Assembly (NCBI GenBank): GCA_964030785.1
Contig: OZ034972.1
Coordinates: forward strand, 13,525,231-13,589,230
Reading direction: 5' to 3'
Length of the DNA: 64,000 bases
From: Siderastrea siderea
Lineage: Eukaryota; Cnidaria; Anthozoa; Scleractinia; Rhizangiidae
A program made the translations under genes and the position numbers. Positions 21,904 to 52,300 of the stretch are shown here, piece by piece; position 1 is the first letter of the stretch; each line of letters begins with the position of its first letter. The notes below the pieces were generated by a model. That model ran no database searches and was not told the origin of the DNA. It saw only the letters and a program-made list of their open reading frames with translations.

Positions 21904-23517
21904 ATGTCGTGGAGCGATAACTTAGCTTTTGAGGACCCACCGTTCTTGTTTCGAACGAGGTCAGCCGTTTTGAAGTTGTTAGAACAGGCGAAAGCTGAAA
22001 AACCCTCAATCAGCGTAATCTCGATACCTTCAGAACCAGTTGTCAGTCGGAAATCAAGATCAAAATTTCCAGATCCGAAGAAAGATTGCTACGTAAAACT
22101 GAACGTCAGCAACTGTAATGGAAAGCTTTGTTTGCCAATATGCTACGAAAACCAAGAAGATAATGATCAACACTTTCCCGGGGATTTAAGATACATTCTG
22201 CAAGTTCTCTCAGTTAAGAGGTTTTCGTTGGATGCTAGGAAGTTGCTAACAAGCGAACGGATAGAGGATTTTTATTGTTACTGTCCTCTTTCAGCACATA
22301 AGAAGGGTTCAGCTAAGAAATGTCTGGGATTTTGGTTTCGATTTTCTGGTCAGGATGCGATATTTCGCATAACAGTCGCCTTAAAGATCGATCCGTTTCT
22401 TGTGAAAAATTTGCTTCGAAGAAGACACTTTTCAGGATTCTTTAATGAAGATGATGGCATAGTTGTTAGAAAAGAAGTTGAAATTTCTACCCATGGGAAA
22501 TCTTCTAAAAATGCTGCTGCTTTAGAAAGAAATGAAATTATCAATGCAGCAAAGATTTTTCCATCTCTATATTTGAACCAGGAGTACAAGTCTCTTGTTT
22601 CCAAATTTAAAGATTTGAGACAGAAACTGAATTTTAATGAACTGGACAAATATCTTCAGCAAACACTTGAAAGACTCAGCGACAATGATCTCAAGGTTGT
22701 TCTTTTTCTTGAGCAAAGTCAGGAAGCCTGTCGTAAGAAGCTTTACGAAAAGTCAAAACAGCTTTTGAAGCAGGCAGTTGACACTACAGCCAAGTGCAAG
22801 AACAAAACTCTACTAATGGGTAGAGCTTATTTGTATCTATCATACGTTCATCAAAAAGATGGGTATCTTGGAAATGCTGAGGAATGTTTAGCAATTGCTA
22901 GGAAAAAGCTTCAGGCTATGGAGGCTTGCGAGGATGTTGGCGACCTGTGTTTTCAGGAAGGACTCATTTTGACAAACTTTGCACAGAAGATGCCCAAGTT
23001 TGCATTGAAGCTGATTACAGAAGCAATGCATAAATTTGAAGAGGCCGCGGCACTGTTTAGCAATGGTCTGACCGTGGATAATATTCTGGATAAGCAATGT
23101 TGTGCATACATAAGGTTGGCATCATTATTGCTTCAACACAAGCCTGCAGCCATTACCACTGAAGGGTGCACTGCACAACATAACACAGCACTTGCTGACA
23201 AGCATCTAGAGTGTGTTGCTGGTCATCTCTCAGAGTTGTCTGAAAGAACCAAGTTTCACTATCATGTCTGTCATGCAGAACTGCTTTATGAGAAGCAGCA
23301 GTTTCTGAAAGCCAAGGAAAGTCTCAATGCTGCTTTTGAGATCGCAAAAAGTTGCCAGTTTGAGGAACAAGCTATGTGGAAAGAAATGCCACGAAAGACT
23401 TGTGAGAAGAGTGATTTACAAGAAGCATTTAGTAATGGGGAAACAACTGAAAAGGCACCTGAAGATATTGATGTAGATGATCTTCCATCAGGCTATCTTG
23501 GTGATGTAAGTTCATAA
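21904..23517 (+). CDS. Uncharacterised TPR-like helical repeat protein
   Basis: An uninterrupted frame of 537 aa starts MSWSDNLAFEDPPFLF and ends SGYLGDVSS. The N-terminal 220 residues are unrecognised. They include a Cys-rich stretch with YVKLNVSNCNGKLCLPICYE, then FYCYCPLSAHKKGSAKKCLGFWFRFSG. From about residue 235 the protein is alpha-helical, with repeat units resembling tetratricopeptides: SQEACRKKLYEKSKQLLKQA, GRAYLYLSYVHQKDGYLGNA and HAELLYEKQQFLKAKESLNA. These have the small-residue, aromatic and charged spacing of TPR helices. No catalytic motif is evident. A role as a protein-interaction scaffold is plausible, but no specific function should be assigned. The gene has no introns and is head-to-head with AKAP17A. 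A polyadenylation signal AATAAA is at 23733-23738. Confidence 0.85.
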   Translation: MSWSDNLAFEDPPFLFRTRSAVLKLLEQAKAEKPSISVISIPSEPVVSRKSRSKFPDPKKDCYVKLNVSNCNGKLCLPICYENQEDNDQHFPGDLRYILQVLSVKRFSLDARKLLTSERIEDFYCYCPLSAHKKGSAKKCLGFWFRFSGQDAIFRITVALKIDPFLVKNLLRRRHFSGFFNEDDGIVVRKEVEISTHGKSSKNAAALERNEIINAAKIFPSLYLNQEYKSLVSKFKDLRQKLNFNELDKYLQQTLERLSDNDLKVVLFLEQSQEACRKKLYEKSKQLLKQAVDTTAKCKNKTLLMGRAYLYLSYVHQKDGYLGNAEECLAIARKKLQAMEACEDVGDLCFQEGLILTNFAQKMPKFALKLITEAMHKFEEAAALFSNGLTVDNILDKQCCAYIRLASLLLQHKPAAITTEGCTAQHNTALADKHLECVAGHLSELSERTKFHYHVCHAELLYEKQQFLKAKESLNAAFEIAKSCQFEEQAMWKEMPRKTCEKSDLQEAFSNGETTEKAPEDIDVDDLPSGYLGDVSS

Positions 23518-23732
23518 AAGACACCAGAGGCTAGTGCATTTGTCTGCAGTGTCACTAATCTCTCTCCACACAAACTAGCTTGATACTGTTACAGTATTTA
23601 TCTACATATTACAATTATTATTGTGGATTTTATACTTTAACTTTATTTTTGCATATTCCTTAACACACATATCTTTGGAAAGGGATTTATAAAATGCAGT
23701 TTTTGAAATGTTTTTTTTAAAAATGTTTATCA

Positions 23733-23738
23733 AATAAA
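23733..23738 (+). terminator. AATAAA poly(A) signal of TPR-protein gene
   Basis: A canonical hexamer 216 bp after the stop codon, in an AT-rich 3' region. Confidence 0.6.
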
Positions 23739-23739
23739 T

Positions 23740-24950
23740 GAATGGTGAATGGGATTGATGTAAGTTATTAGTCGTGAAAGAACGACAAACTGAAGTGGTC
23801 TACTTAGCTCAATGTCAACCCCTTTCTTGGCTTAAGCCTGTGTCACTGAGAATGAAGAGTAATGGGGAGGATGCAAGTTGCTTTCTAAAACTAATAGGGA
23901 AGGCCAAGTAACCAAGATGGTGACAACAACAAAAATGCCCAAAAACAATGAGCAAAACAACGGCTTTGCACATGTATGCATTCTGTGAAATGACCAATTT
24001 TGAGGTGAAAGATGACTTGTTTGAAACACAGCTGACACTTGTATTAATCAGTCATACTGGATAACGTATAGTCATCATTGAATAGTCATAGTCACTTAAA
24101 TGTTATATCAACAATTGATCATTAATATTATACATGTATAATTGTTATTGAAGACATAATTTATCAAAGATGTACTAATTTATAGAGTGGCATAATTTGA
24201 AATTAAATCCAGTAATTGAAGGGCTCGGTAAAAATTGGGTTCAACTGATTTGGCCTTGAAAGATTAGTTGTTTCTTTTTGAACTTAAGCATGCATGTCAA
24301 GAAATACATAAACGGGTCTATGTTTTAAAGTGGTGACTGGTCTGCTTGCCAAAATAGCGGTAATAACATGTTTGGAACAAATTTAATTTTTTCAGCACTT
24401 ATGCCCTTTTTAACACTGAGCCTTTCAATCCCAATGACAATTAAATTATTACTCAATTGTGTATTATGCTGATCTTAAATGACTCACAATAAAATAATTT
24501 AACCTTTTGCAAATGAGATAATTTTTCCCAGCAAAATAAGCTTTATTTACAAGCTGTGACACGAAATCTTTATCACAGAATAAATGTAGCCTTATCAGTC
24601 CGAAGCAGCTGTGTTGTATTTAAAGTCACACCATACTTACATGTTTGCTTACAAGTCATGCTACTTCACTTGTGGGATGACTTCTGTAGTCTAAATTCAA
24701 TGCCACAGCCCAGTTGCAAATCCCAATGTACTTTCTTATATTTCAAACCTCAATGGAAGCCGTGACAGGGATAAAGATGGGGAGGTAAAGTCACTCAAAA
24801 GCCAAGGTGGCCCACATGTGCTGGAACTTACCCTGGATGTCAGAGGCTTTCTCGCTGTGATATTACACACCTCTTATGTTTCTTACATTTGCTCGTTGCC
24901 GGCCTCTGACCGACAAGTCTTCTCGCCAAGCGTGCCGCGAGAGAACCTCT
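23740..24950. other. Intergenic, nothing recognised
   Basis: AT-rich sequence between the TPR-protein gene and the SINE at 24955. The short open frames show no family resemblance or splice-consistent exons. Confidence 0.6.
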
Positions 24951-24954
24951 GGGT

Positions 24955-25402
24955 AGCCGGAACTTAACCCAGTTTCTGTAGCATGAAGCAACTGAGATTA
25001 TTGCTACTCCCCCTAGATGGGATGCTAGTCCATCACAGGGTAACCTAGCCTTGGTAGTACTTCTAATTGGTTGAAAGAAAATTTCAACCAATCAGAAGCA
25101 CTACCAAAATCTGGGTAGTGAACGTCATTAGTATGGAATTTCTGCATTAGTTACTAAGACGTTGTTATGCGAGGGCTCAAGTGGGGACATGGCGAAACAT
25201 CAGCTGTTTATCTCAGGCTAAGGGTTACCCCCAGCAGTACGTCGCTGGTACCCATTTATACACCTGGGTGGAGAGAGACAATGTGGGGTTAAGTTTCTTG
25301 TCTAAGGAAACAACACGATGACAGGGACTGGGCGTCGAACGAACGACCTTCAGATCTGAAATCCAATGTGCTAACCACTACATCACCCCCCCCCCCCCCC
25401 CC
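24955..25402 (-). mobile_element. tRNA-derived SINE interrupted by a nested element
   Basis: Same family as 9600-9862. The minus-strand head is gatgtagtggttagcacatt with a B-box-like gttcgttcgac, and the body reads cccaggtgtataaatgggta. The body is split near 25045 and resumes at about 25222. A run of C follows at about 25385-25403. Confidence 0.8.
25046..25222. mobile_element. MITE nested inside the SINE
   Basis: Sequence absent from the 9600-9862 copy. The ends read cctagcc and ggctaagg, an imperfect inverted repeat. The interior has a strong palindrome (ggtagtacttctaattggtt / aaccaatcagaagcactacc). The flanking ggtaac / ggttac is an imperfect duplication of the insertion site. Confidence 0.7.
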
Positions 25403-25477
25403 CTAAAAAAGATGGGGAAGGGTGGTTTAAAGATGCAACCCTAACACTGGTCAATAAAACACAGTTCTTATACCAAT

Positions 25478-25483
25478 TTTATT
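25478..25483 (-). terminator. Possible KIF3A poly(A) signal
   Basis: AATAAA on the minus strand, about 390 bp after the KIF3A stop codon. The assignment rests only on the hexamer and its distance. Confidence 0.35.
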
Positions 25484-25874
25484 ACATACACCACCTCTCG
25501 ATGTGGATAACTTATTGAAAGTTCTTAACTGAACAAATTTATCACTATGTACATGTTAGTATTCTTTCAGATATAAATAAAAATCAATACAAGAAAATAC
25601 AATACACTTAGTTAAAGATTTTAACAATCTTGTAGTAAAGGTGCAAACATTCAGAGTGCATAGATTTCTTAGGAATCGCAGAGATCTGGCAGTGCCCTGC
25701 ATTTGTAAATCAGATCTAAGGAATACACACTTGTATTTTGTAAGTGCATCAGAAAAATCAAAGGCCACTGCTGTGCAAAACTTGCTACATAAAATGCCAT
25801 ACTGGGTTGGGTAGCTGTGGCAAAACATGATGGGAGACCTGTGCTGACAATTTGTTTACAACTGAGGTACAGTT

Positions 25875-44513
<18,639 letters not shown>

Positions 44514-44920
44514 TGTCCCTTGTAGCTTTGTTAATTTCTAGCCAATGTTGGATTGAGCAGTCTAAGCAGAGGAAATAACATATTTTTCCTCCTTCATCTT
44601 TTCTCTTTGGAGGTAGTCAGGAACGCTCCGTTGCTTGGGCTTAGTGGCCACGCTTTACTACAAAACGCCTTATGTATGAGCAACAGAGTAACTCATTTTG
44701 CCTGTCTTGAAATTTAGGCACTTCCGGGAAATGAACTACCTACGACCAACAGGTTTCAACGCACTCCAGAGGGCTCTTGAGCATGCAACACCTACTTTTT
44801 ACTTTACAGAGGGATCTCCAACGTTTTATAGTTTGTTATTTGTCTCGATGGTACTGTTCCAGATTGATGGGTTGTGGCCTTGTATAATGATTTTCAAAAT
44901 CAGCCGTTCTCCGTACCGGT

Positions 44921-44992
44921 GGCCTGTTGGTCTAGTGGCATGATTCTCGCTTTGGGTGCGAGAGGTCCCGGGTTCGACTCCCGGACAGGCCC
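44921..44992 (+). tRNA. trnP-TGG: tRNA-Pro (anticodon TGG)
   Basis: The 72-nt sequence folds as a full cloverleaf. The acceptor stem is GGCCTGT/ACAGGCC with discriminator C. The A-box is TGGTCTAGTGGCATG, and the anticodon stem TCTCGC/GCGAGA carries the loop TTTGGGT with anticodon TGG at 44953-44955. The T-arm is CCCGGGTTCGACTCCCGG. It differs from vertebrate tRNA-Pro(TGG) at few positions. It has no intron and starts 408 bp upstream of the KIF3A start codon, on the opposite strand. Confidence 0.96.
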
Positions 44993-45533
44993 TGACGATT
45001 TTATTTTAAATTTTATTTTGTAAAAACTTGCACCCGAATTTACAATATGCAAGATATTTTGAAAACGATCAGCTTTGAAAAACTTACGGAACTATGCGAT
45101 GCTGACAGCGTGGTGGTCTGAGGTGAAACGACTGACGTTTGCCTAGGGCAAAGGTCCTTTTATAGCCACTCAGGGTCCGTGTTTGTGTTTGTGTTTGTTG
45201 AGCAAAAATGCAATGATGATGAGGCAACATTACCCAGATCTAGGTATAACAACTGTCCTTTCTGATTGGAAACAAGAAATTCTGAAGAATTTACAGGCGG
45301 CCGATAGTCCCCCCTCCCCCCCTCCCCTTTTCCTTAGGAAAACTAAAACTTTAGTCGTTCTTGGTGTCCGGTGAACTGTTATGGGCAATTTGCACTTCCG
45401 TGCGATCGATCGGCCGATGTGGCGTATTTATAGTGTTCGCAGTGTAGTGTTACCGATAAACGTAATTTGTATTTCTTGCACGTGATTCGGATTATATTTC
45501 CTTTATATCTCTTATGATCAGTACCAAGTTAGT

Positions 45534-45972
45534 CCACAGGTAACCAAACCGTAATGTGAGAGTTTGTATGGAGCTGAAATTCGATCGAAAATAATCGGCG
45601 GTTTTCCGCCGAAAATACATTAAAATCGAAATAAAGTTTAAAAAACCTTACCTGTTGTGTGTTTGCTGTGTTTTGATCGCTTTTCCGAGCTTCCGGAGGC
45701 CGTTTTGGACGATTTTCTGCTTAACGGTCGATGCGACGGCATGTCACGTCTTTAGTACGTGACATGCCGTCGCGTCGACCGTTAAGCAGAAAATCGCCCA
45801 AAACGGCCTCCGGAAGCTCGGAAAAGCGATAAAAACACAGCAAACACACAACAGGTAAGGTTTTCTAAACTTTATTTCGATTTTAATGTATTTTCGGCGG
45901 AAAATCGCCGATTATTTTCGATCGAATTTCAGCTCCATACAAACTCTCATATTACGCTTTGGTTACCTGTGG
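45534..45972. repeat. 439-bp near-perfect palindrome
   Basis: The arms of about 215 bp run from ccacaggtaaccaaaccgta to ggttacctgtgg and meet at gtcacgt-ctttagt-acgtgac (centre about 45752). Only scattered mismatches are visible, so the copy is young. No coding frame or target duplication is evident. It lies between tRNA-Pro and the TBCK 3' region. Confidence 0.92.
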
Positions 45973-48780
45973 TTAGTCGCGAATTGTAAGTGCTAAGGTC
46001 ACACATTGGAGACCGAGGATGCAACGTGAATAAAAACAAGTATACATTAAAGTATTCCCTTTAAAAACACGATTTAACACGTCTACAGCAATTGTAGCAA
46101 TTGTTTTCTGTGATCATAGATGGAAAATTCAAATACAAACATCTTCAGTAAAGGTCACGTTAAAGAAAATAGTGGACAAATGAAACTATTTCTATGCACG
46201 AATGCTGACCATCGCTGACAATTCCCATATAATCACTAGCCTGTGTAAACGCTGACCCTTACCAGACCGAATGTCCTCAAAAACAGCGACATAAACATTT
46301 CAACGCTTACCTCGGTAATTTTTTCAAGAAGGTCCTAAAGAAGGCCGGGGGGGGGGGGGTCCCAATCCTATTTCTCAGCCGAAGGAATGATTTTGCCCAG
46401 AGGGCCCTGAAAGGGGGGGGGGGGGGGGGCGAATCCCATTTCCCAGCCCTGATGTTTTGCCCAAATCCCAGTTCCCAGTCCAATTTTTACCACAAATCCC
46501 AACGTATCTTAAAAGTGGTAAAAATGCAAACAATAAACCGAACATCTTTATTTTTCTGTTCAAATGCAAGCCAGATATATAGAATACAGTCGAAGCTCTC
46601 CTTGCCACCACTCTCGTAAGCGACCAGCTCTAGTTAGAGGGTGCTAATGGGGTATCCAATTGTCAGTTAACTACTAATTGTTCGGCCAAATATCAGTTTA
46701 CTGTTTTTTGGCCAATTATCAGTTAACTACTTATCCCGTTGGCACCCTCCTGATAGGAAAGAAATTTCCCACTTTTTTCATCAAGCAGATGGTGAATCAC
46801 GATGCCTTTTTCGAGCCATTCATTATATCGAATTATGGCACACCGTTTTATGCAGGATGATGTCTTGACCTGCATCATGCGGGATTACATGGCACTTCGA
46901 AATCTTAAAGAACAACAGATTCTGCTTGTTAAAACGATGTAATTTGAACTGATCCAAGAACATCGTAATTGCATTACAAAAGAAAGTTAAGGCCAGAGAA
47001 GTTGTTAAAATGGAATTTAGTTATAACTCGCTCGGATTCACAGATTGAAGGTTACGGATTTATCTTGTGATCTAAGCCAGTTTCGGAGATTTAAATTCAA
47101 TGTCAACGTTTGGTAGGGGTAAACCACCTTCAGCATAATCTAAATACATTATTTTTCCTTTCATTTTGTCCTGTTTATTCTTCCATACAAAGTTAAACAA
47201 GAATAAAGTAGTTAGGGAGGGGGGGGGGAACACTGAGCGCAAGAATTCCTCAATCTCTCAACGATCATTTTTCAGAGTGGAAAGTGGAGCTAGCTCAGCG
47301 ATATGATAAAGCAAGTAGATCGACAATACAGATTGCCATCGTCAAGTAGGCCAACTCACATGCCGCGAACTCCCCAATCCCTTCCCCCACGTTAAGCAAA
47401 AGAAAAAAAAAATGAAAGGTGTGTTGCGGAACTATATAACGCAAAGAAATGCGAAATATATCCCATTTTCAGCAAGGGGTCAGTTTTTGTTTCATTTTAA
47501 GCAAAATGGACAATTTTTAGTCATCGATGTTTGGATAGCCCACTTTGACTACATCAAAATGGGGATAGAAGGTGGGAGTGGACAAATTTGCTGCATTCTC
47601 CTTCTTTGAGCGCACCCTTCAATCGCAGGACAGCCTGTTTAGGGGGAAATGGGGTCTCTCCCCTACGCTCTCGTTTCTTTTTACACGTCAGTCTTTGCTT
47701 CTCTCATTATTCTTACTAGCAGTTACGAAGGAGCCGGTTTAATTAATAGGCTACTGATTTACAATCTTATATCGATATATTTACATCGATATGCGTATAT
47801 CTGTGAAGCTCACCCTCTAAAAGTAACACAAAACAAAACAGTCTGATTGTAGAAAGTTTGTTTTTCTTTGTAATACACTGAATGACTTCCTTTAGATTTT
47901 AGAAGCACACTGTGTCAGAAAAAATTATACTTTACGGTAAGGAGGGTTAGAATTGGGATTAAAAAATATTTTCAATAAAAAAATTGAAGCTGTTGCCGTA
48001 GTTACTAAATGTGTGTGTTCGTTTTTCATTTTTTCTTGCACTCTGAATTCGTTGATGGAAAATCGCATTTCACACCCTTTTGAAACTGAGTATTCCTGTA
48101 AAACTCGACGGAGTATGCAGTTTTAGATATGTATGCCCACGTGCTAAACTTTCGAAGCAGTCCCGAGTGTTCGCGTTGTATTTTGATTTAGCTTGCGTAG
48201 CAGTCGTTCCCGTTTACTTTTAGCCAAGAATTTTCTTGCTCTTGTTCCCACCGTGCTCTCGCGCGTCTCCCGCTTGGCTCAAAGGAAACGGAAACGACTG
48301 TTACATGTATAGACTAATTTTGATTGGATGGTGCTTGTAGGAGCGTTGGACCACAGGTCACTTCATGTAGGAACAGTGAGGATTCCTTGCGTGCGAAGTG
48401 TGGACAGTCCTGGTTCTTCTAAAACACACACTCTAGAGAACACAAGCTTAACAAGCTCGGCTCCAACCTGCCACAAAACAGACAAAAGAAAAAAAAACAG
48501 CTGCATGTTAAGGCGGGAGTATCATGGAAATTTGTCAACTTTGTATGTGATAGCACCTTGCCCCAAAATGAATTGCTTCTAGACCAACAGCACGATGTCA
48601 AGAGAACTCGGGAACTCTCAATTGAAGAATCAGTTTTATCGATATTGTCTAAGACGCAAGGAAAAAAATTGAAAACGTCAGAGCGACATATTCAAGTTGG
48701 AATTCATTTCCATCATGGCCATACGTAGTTAAAGACGCTTATTATCAGTTTTTTGTGCACCGGAATAGCCTTTTTACTCC
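45973..48780. other. Intergenic, no gene recognised
   Basis: Repeat-rich sequence with long G runs (46340-46430, 47218-47230) linked to 'cccaatccc' motifs, and AT-rich stretches. It was scanned on the minus strand for the missing last TBCK exon (a rhodanese end, normally LV.. YPR(V/I)C.LDGG), which was not found. Confidence 0.5.
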
Positions 48781-48784
48781 CCCC

Positions 48785-49183
48785 CAGGGGGGTACCCTGG
48801 ATTTCAATTGACACGGAGGTGCGAATGGGGACATAAATTAAAACCCCCAAAAATCTCTCGGCCATGAAGCGAAACCCAAAAAATCCCCTGGACCAACATG
48901 ATACCCAAATAAATTCCATACTGAATTTTGCAGCCTTACAAGTACCCAGACGGGTTTAAATGACAATAACGAAGAACAACAATACTTTCTGAATGGTCAC
49001 GTTTGTTTACTTATCTATCATACTATCGCAATAAACTTTCCCAGGTCTAGTAGTCATTCGGACAAATTACCCGAAAAAATACTTGCCAAAAGTTTCTTAC
49101 CGCCAAAAAAAACCAAAATTGTGAATTTCATACCCAAAAAATCCTTCGAACCTCTCCGTCACTTGAAATCCGGAGTACCCCCC
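48785..49183. mobile_element. 400-bp MITE
   Basis: The ends are ggggggtaccctggatttca and, inverted, gggggtactccggatttcaa. The interior is rich in 'acccaaaaaatcc' repeats. It is placed between the palindrome and the last visible TBCK exon. Confidence 0.7.
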
Positions 49184-49302
49184 GCGCCTTTTCAGCAAAA
49201 CTTGATCATCATGTTTATTCTCCAATTAACGCAACTGTGTCCCAGTGATTGAAGGGACAGTGTCCCTTTAATCAAATGCCAGGCTAAACCGCTGGAATTC
49301 AC

Positions 49303-52300
49303 CTTTGCTGGATAGTTGGCACGATTTCCCACAACAATGATAATTCTTCCTTTGAAGCTGTTCAGTGTGTTTGCGGCAGGTGACGGTGCCAATCCGCCTT
49401 CTTCAAGGAACGCCTGATTGTACGGAATGTTCACGCTCTCTGGGATTTGGCCACAGACGAATCTTAACGTTAAACAAAGAATTAAGGAAAATAAGCCTTT
49501 CTAGTCTCTCTATGCCTTGATTTGTAACTTTATAAAGCTGTTTCAACCCTTTTTCTCCTACAGTGAAACAAAGAGACGTGTAATGGAATGGAGTAACGAC
49601 GTTTGAATCTGCAGATAAAATATTTAACTGGAAGCTACTGAGCAGTATTTTCCTGTGATGCTGCTTATTCTGCTGTACCAAATGGTTCTAACGTTTGAGT
49701 CTGTGAATGAAAGTGGGATAATTCATATGAAAACTATTGCGCAGTACTTTCCTGCGGTACTGTTTATTACGCTGTACAAGGTGGTTCTAACTTTTGAGTC
49801 TGTGAATGAAATCCTAAAGTGGGATACTTCAAATGAAAACTATTGAGCAGTACTTTCCTGTCGTACTGTTTATTATGCTGTACAAGGTGGCTCTAACTTT
49901 TGAGTCTGTGGATTTAATCCTTAGATGTGACTATTCAAATGAAAGCTACTGAGCAGTACTTTCCTGTGGCACTGTTTATCATGCTGTACAATGTGGTTCT
50001 AACTTTTGAGTCTGTGAATGAAATCCTTACGTGTGACCATTCAAATAAATGGTAGGGAGCAGTACTTTCCTGTGACGTTGTTTTTTACGCTGCACAACTA
50101 ACGTTTGAGTCTGCGGATACTGAAAACGTTAAAGTGTGACCATTCAAATGAAAGCTACTGAGCGGCACTTTCCTATCGTACTGTTTATTATGCTGTGCAA
50201 GGTTGTACTAAGTTTTGAGCCGGTGGATAAAGTCCTAAAGTGTGACAATTTAAATGAAAACCAGGGGCAGTACTTTCCTGTGGTGCTGTTTATTATGCTG
50301 TACAAGGTGGTTCTAACTTTTGAATCTGTGGATGAAATCCTAAAGTTTACAATTCAAATGAAAGCTACTGAGCAATACTTTCTTGTGGTATGTAACTACG
50401 CACTGAAAACTATGTACAGGTGAATGAAAATTGATTGAATTTAAAGGATACTCGTCCAATGGCCTCACATCCACAACAAGGCCGCGAGGTTTGTTTTTTC
50501 TTTGCGTTTTTGTACCTGCAGTTCCGCCATTACCGTTCAGTTCACAGATATGTAACAAGTCTTGAGCAGAAATACGAGGACAAATTTCAGACTTCAGTTG
50601 GGGTAATGGGATAAACTCCTTTTCCTGAATAAACAAACAATCATAATTTGTTAGGCCGGGAGTAACTTTGAAATAGTATTGATATTGGGTGCTTTCCATT
50701 ATGCCAAAATTTCCGGAAATTTCGGTCGAAATATAAATGGAACGTTTCGGTCCGGGTGGAAATTTTCCGGAAAAAGTGGTCCACCTCCAGAGGTGGTCCT
50801 CTTTGACCGGTCGGTCCGGTCCGACCGAAACTTGCCGTCCCATTTTCAAAAAATTCTCGTTTCCAGTCCTACTTCACTGAGAAGTAATCGAAATTTACAA
50901 TAAGTTCGGTTGGAAATTTTGTTTCTATCGAACAATGTCGTTCAATTTTCCTTTGGTTAGTTCCACTGGTCTCTGACCAGTTGGTCAGGCATACTGGAAA
51001 GCACCCATTGTGTTTCACCTTGGCAGTGTTTCCCTTTCTCTCCTGAAGCAAAATTGTTGTCCACATAATATGGTTCTCCCCCCAGAATTTTCATCTGAAT
51101 GGTCACACGTTTGGATTTCATCCAAACTCAAAGATTAAAATCATCTTTATTCTTGGCATAATAAACAGTGCCACAAAAATGTCAAGAATAAAGATGGTTA
51201 TAATCTTTGAGTTTGGATGAAATCCAAACGTGTGACCATTCAGATGAAAGCTACTAAGTAGTTCGTCAATGAGGTGGTGTCTGTTTCTTTCATATTTTGC
51301 AAAAAGAAAATTCTGGGGATTTTTTCACATTCGAATTTGGGGATTGACCAGGTGAAGTGAAAGATAGAAATCGCTTCAAACAGAATTATCATGATGGCAC
51401 ATTATTGTACCGTTGACTTACATGTTTTGTGTTAGGATCAGCGAACTGTCTGTCATGCCGTCTCATGGAGGCGGTGCGTGGTGTGTTACAGAAGATCCTC
51501 TTAGCATCCCTTACCACTCGGTCCATGTCAACAACTAAGAAAGGAAGAGACAAAATGACCTTAGGATGGTTTTCCACTGCCTTTGAAAAGAAAATGTGTT
51601 GCTTTGGTTGAGGTTTCTGTGAAACCAGCGAAACTTGTTTTAAGCAATCAGGCCAATTAAATCAGGCCAATTAAAATCCAAACCAATTTCGTCAAAATCC
51701 TGATTTTCACTTCACTAAGAGGATTCAACATTGGCCTAGAAGAATGGGGCTTAAAGTCGGGATGGGATGAAAATTTCCAGTGCAGGACACGGAATGAAAA
51801 TACCATGACGGGAACAAGTCCGCAGGGTATGACGGGAAGACAACCCGCGTCACGCAAAAGCGGAGGATATTGACTGACATGAGATGGCGGGAACTGCCTT
51901 CGTATCGGTCCTCAAAAATCAGCACACACGAGGAACAGGTCCCGAAAACTTGTCCCGTTGACAAGTCCCTTGAAGTTTTCACACACGAAAGGACTGGTCG
52001 CAGGAATTTGTTACAACATTATTTCTCGAGGGACAAGTCTTTTGATCGTACACACGAGGGGACTTGTTGCAGAGACAGACCGATTTAGTCTTTGATTAGT
52101 TTTTTTTTAATTTGGCGCGGGACTAGTTGCAACGAACGGTACACACAAAGGGACAAGCAGTGACGAAAATGGTAGCTCACAAGAAGGGACTTGTCCCCCC
52201 GTCTGTACCAACCCCTCTAAAGAAACAAAGTAAAAAGTGCTTACAAGAAAACGCAACCTAACGATAAGTTTGGGTGGATTCCATTTTTTAAACATTACTT

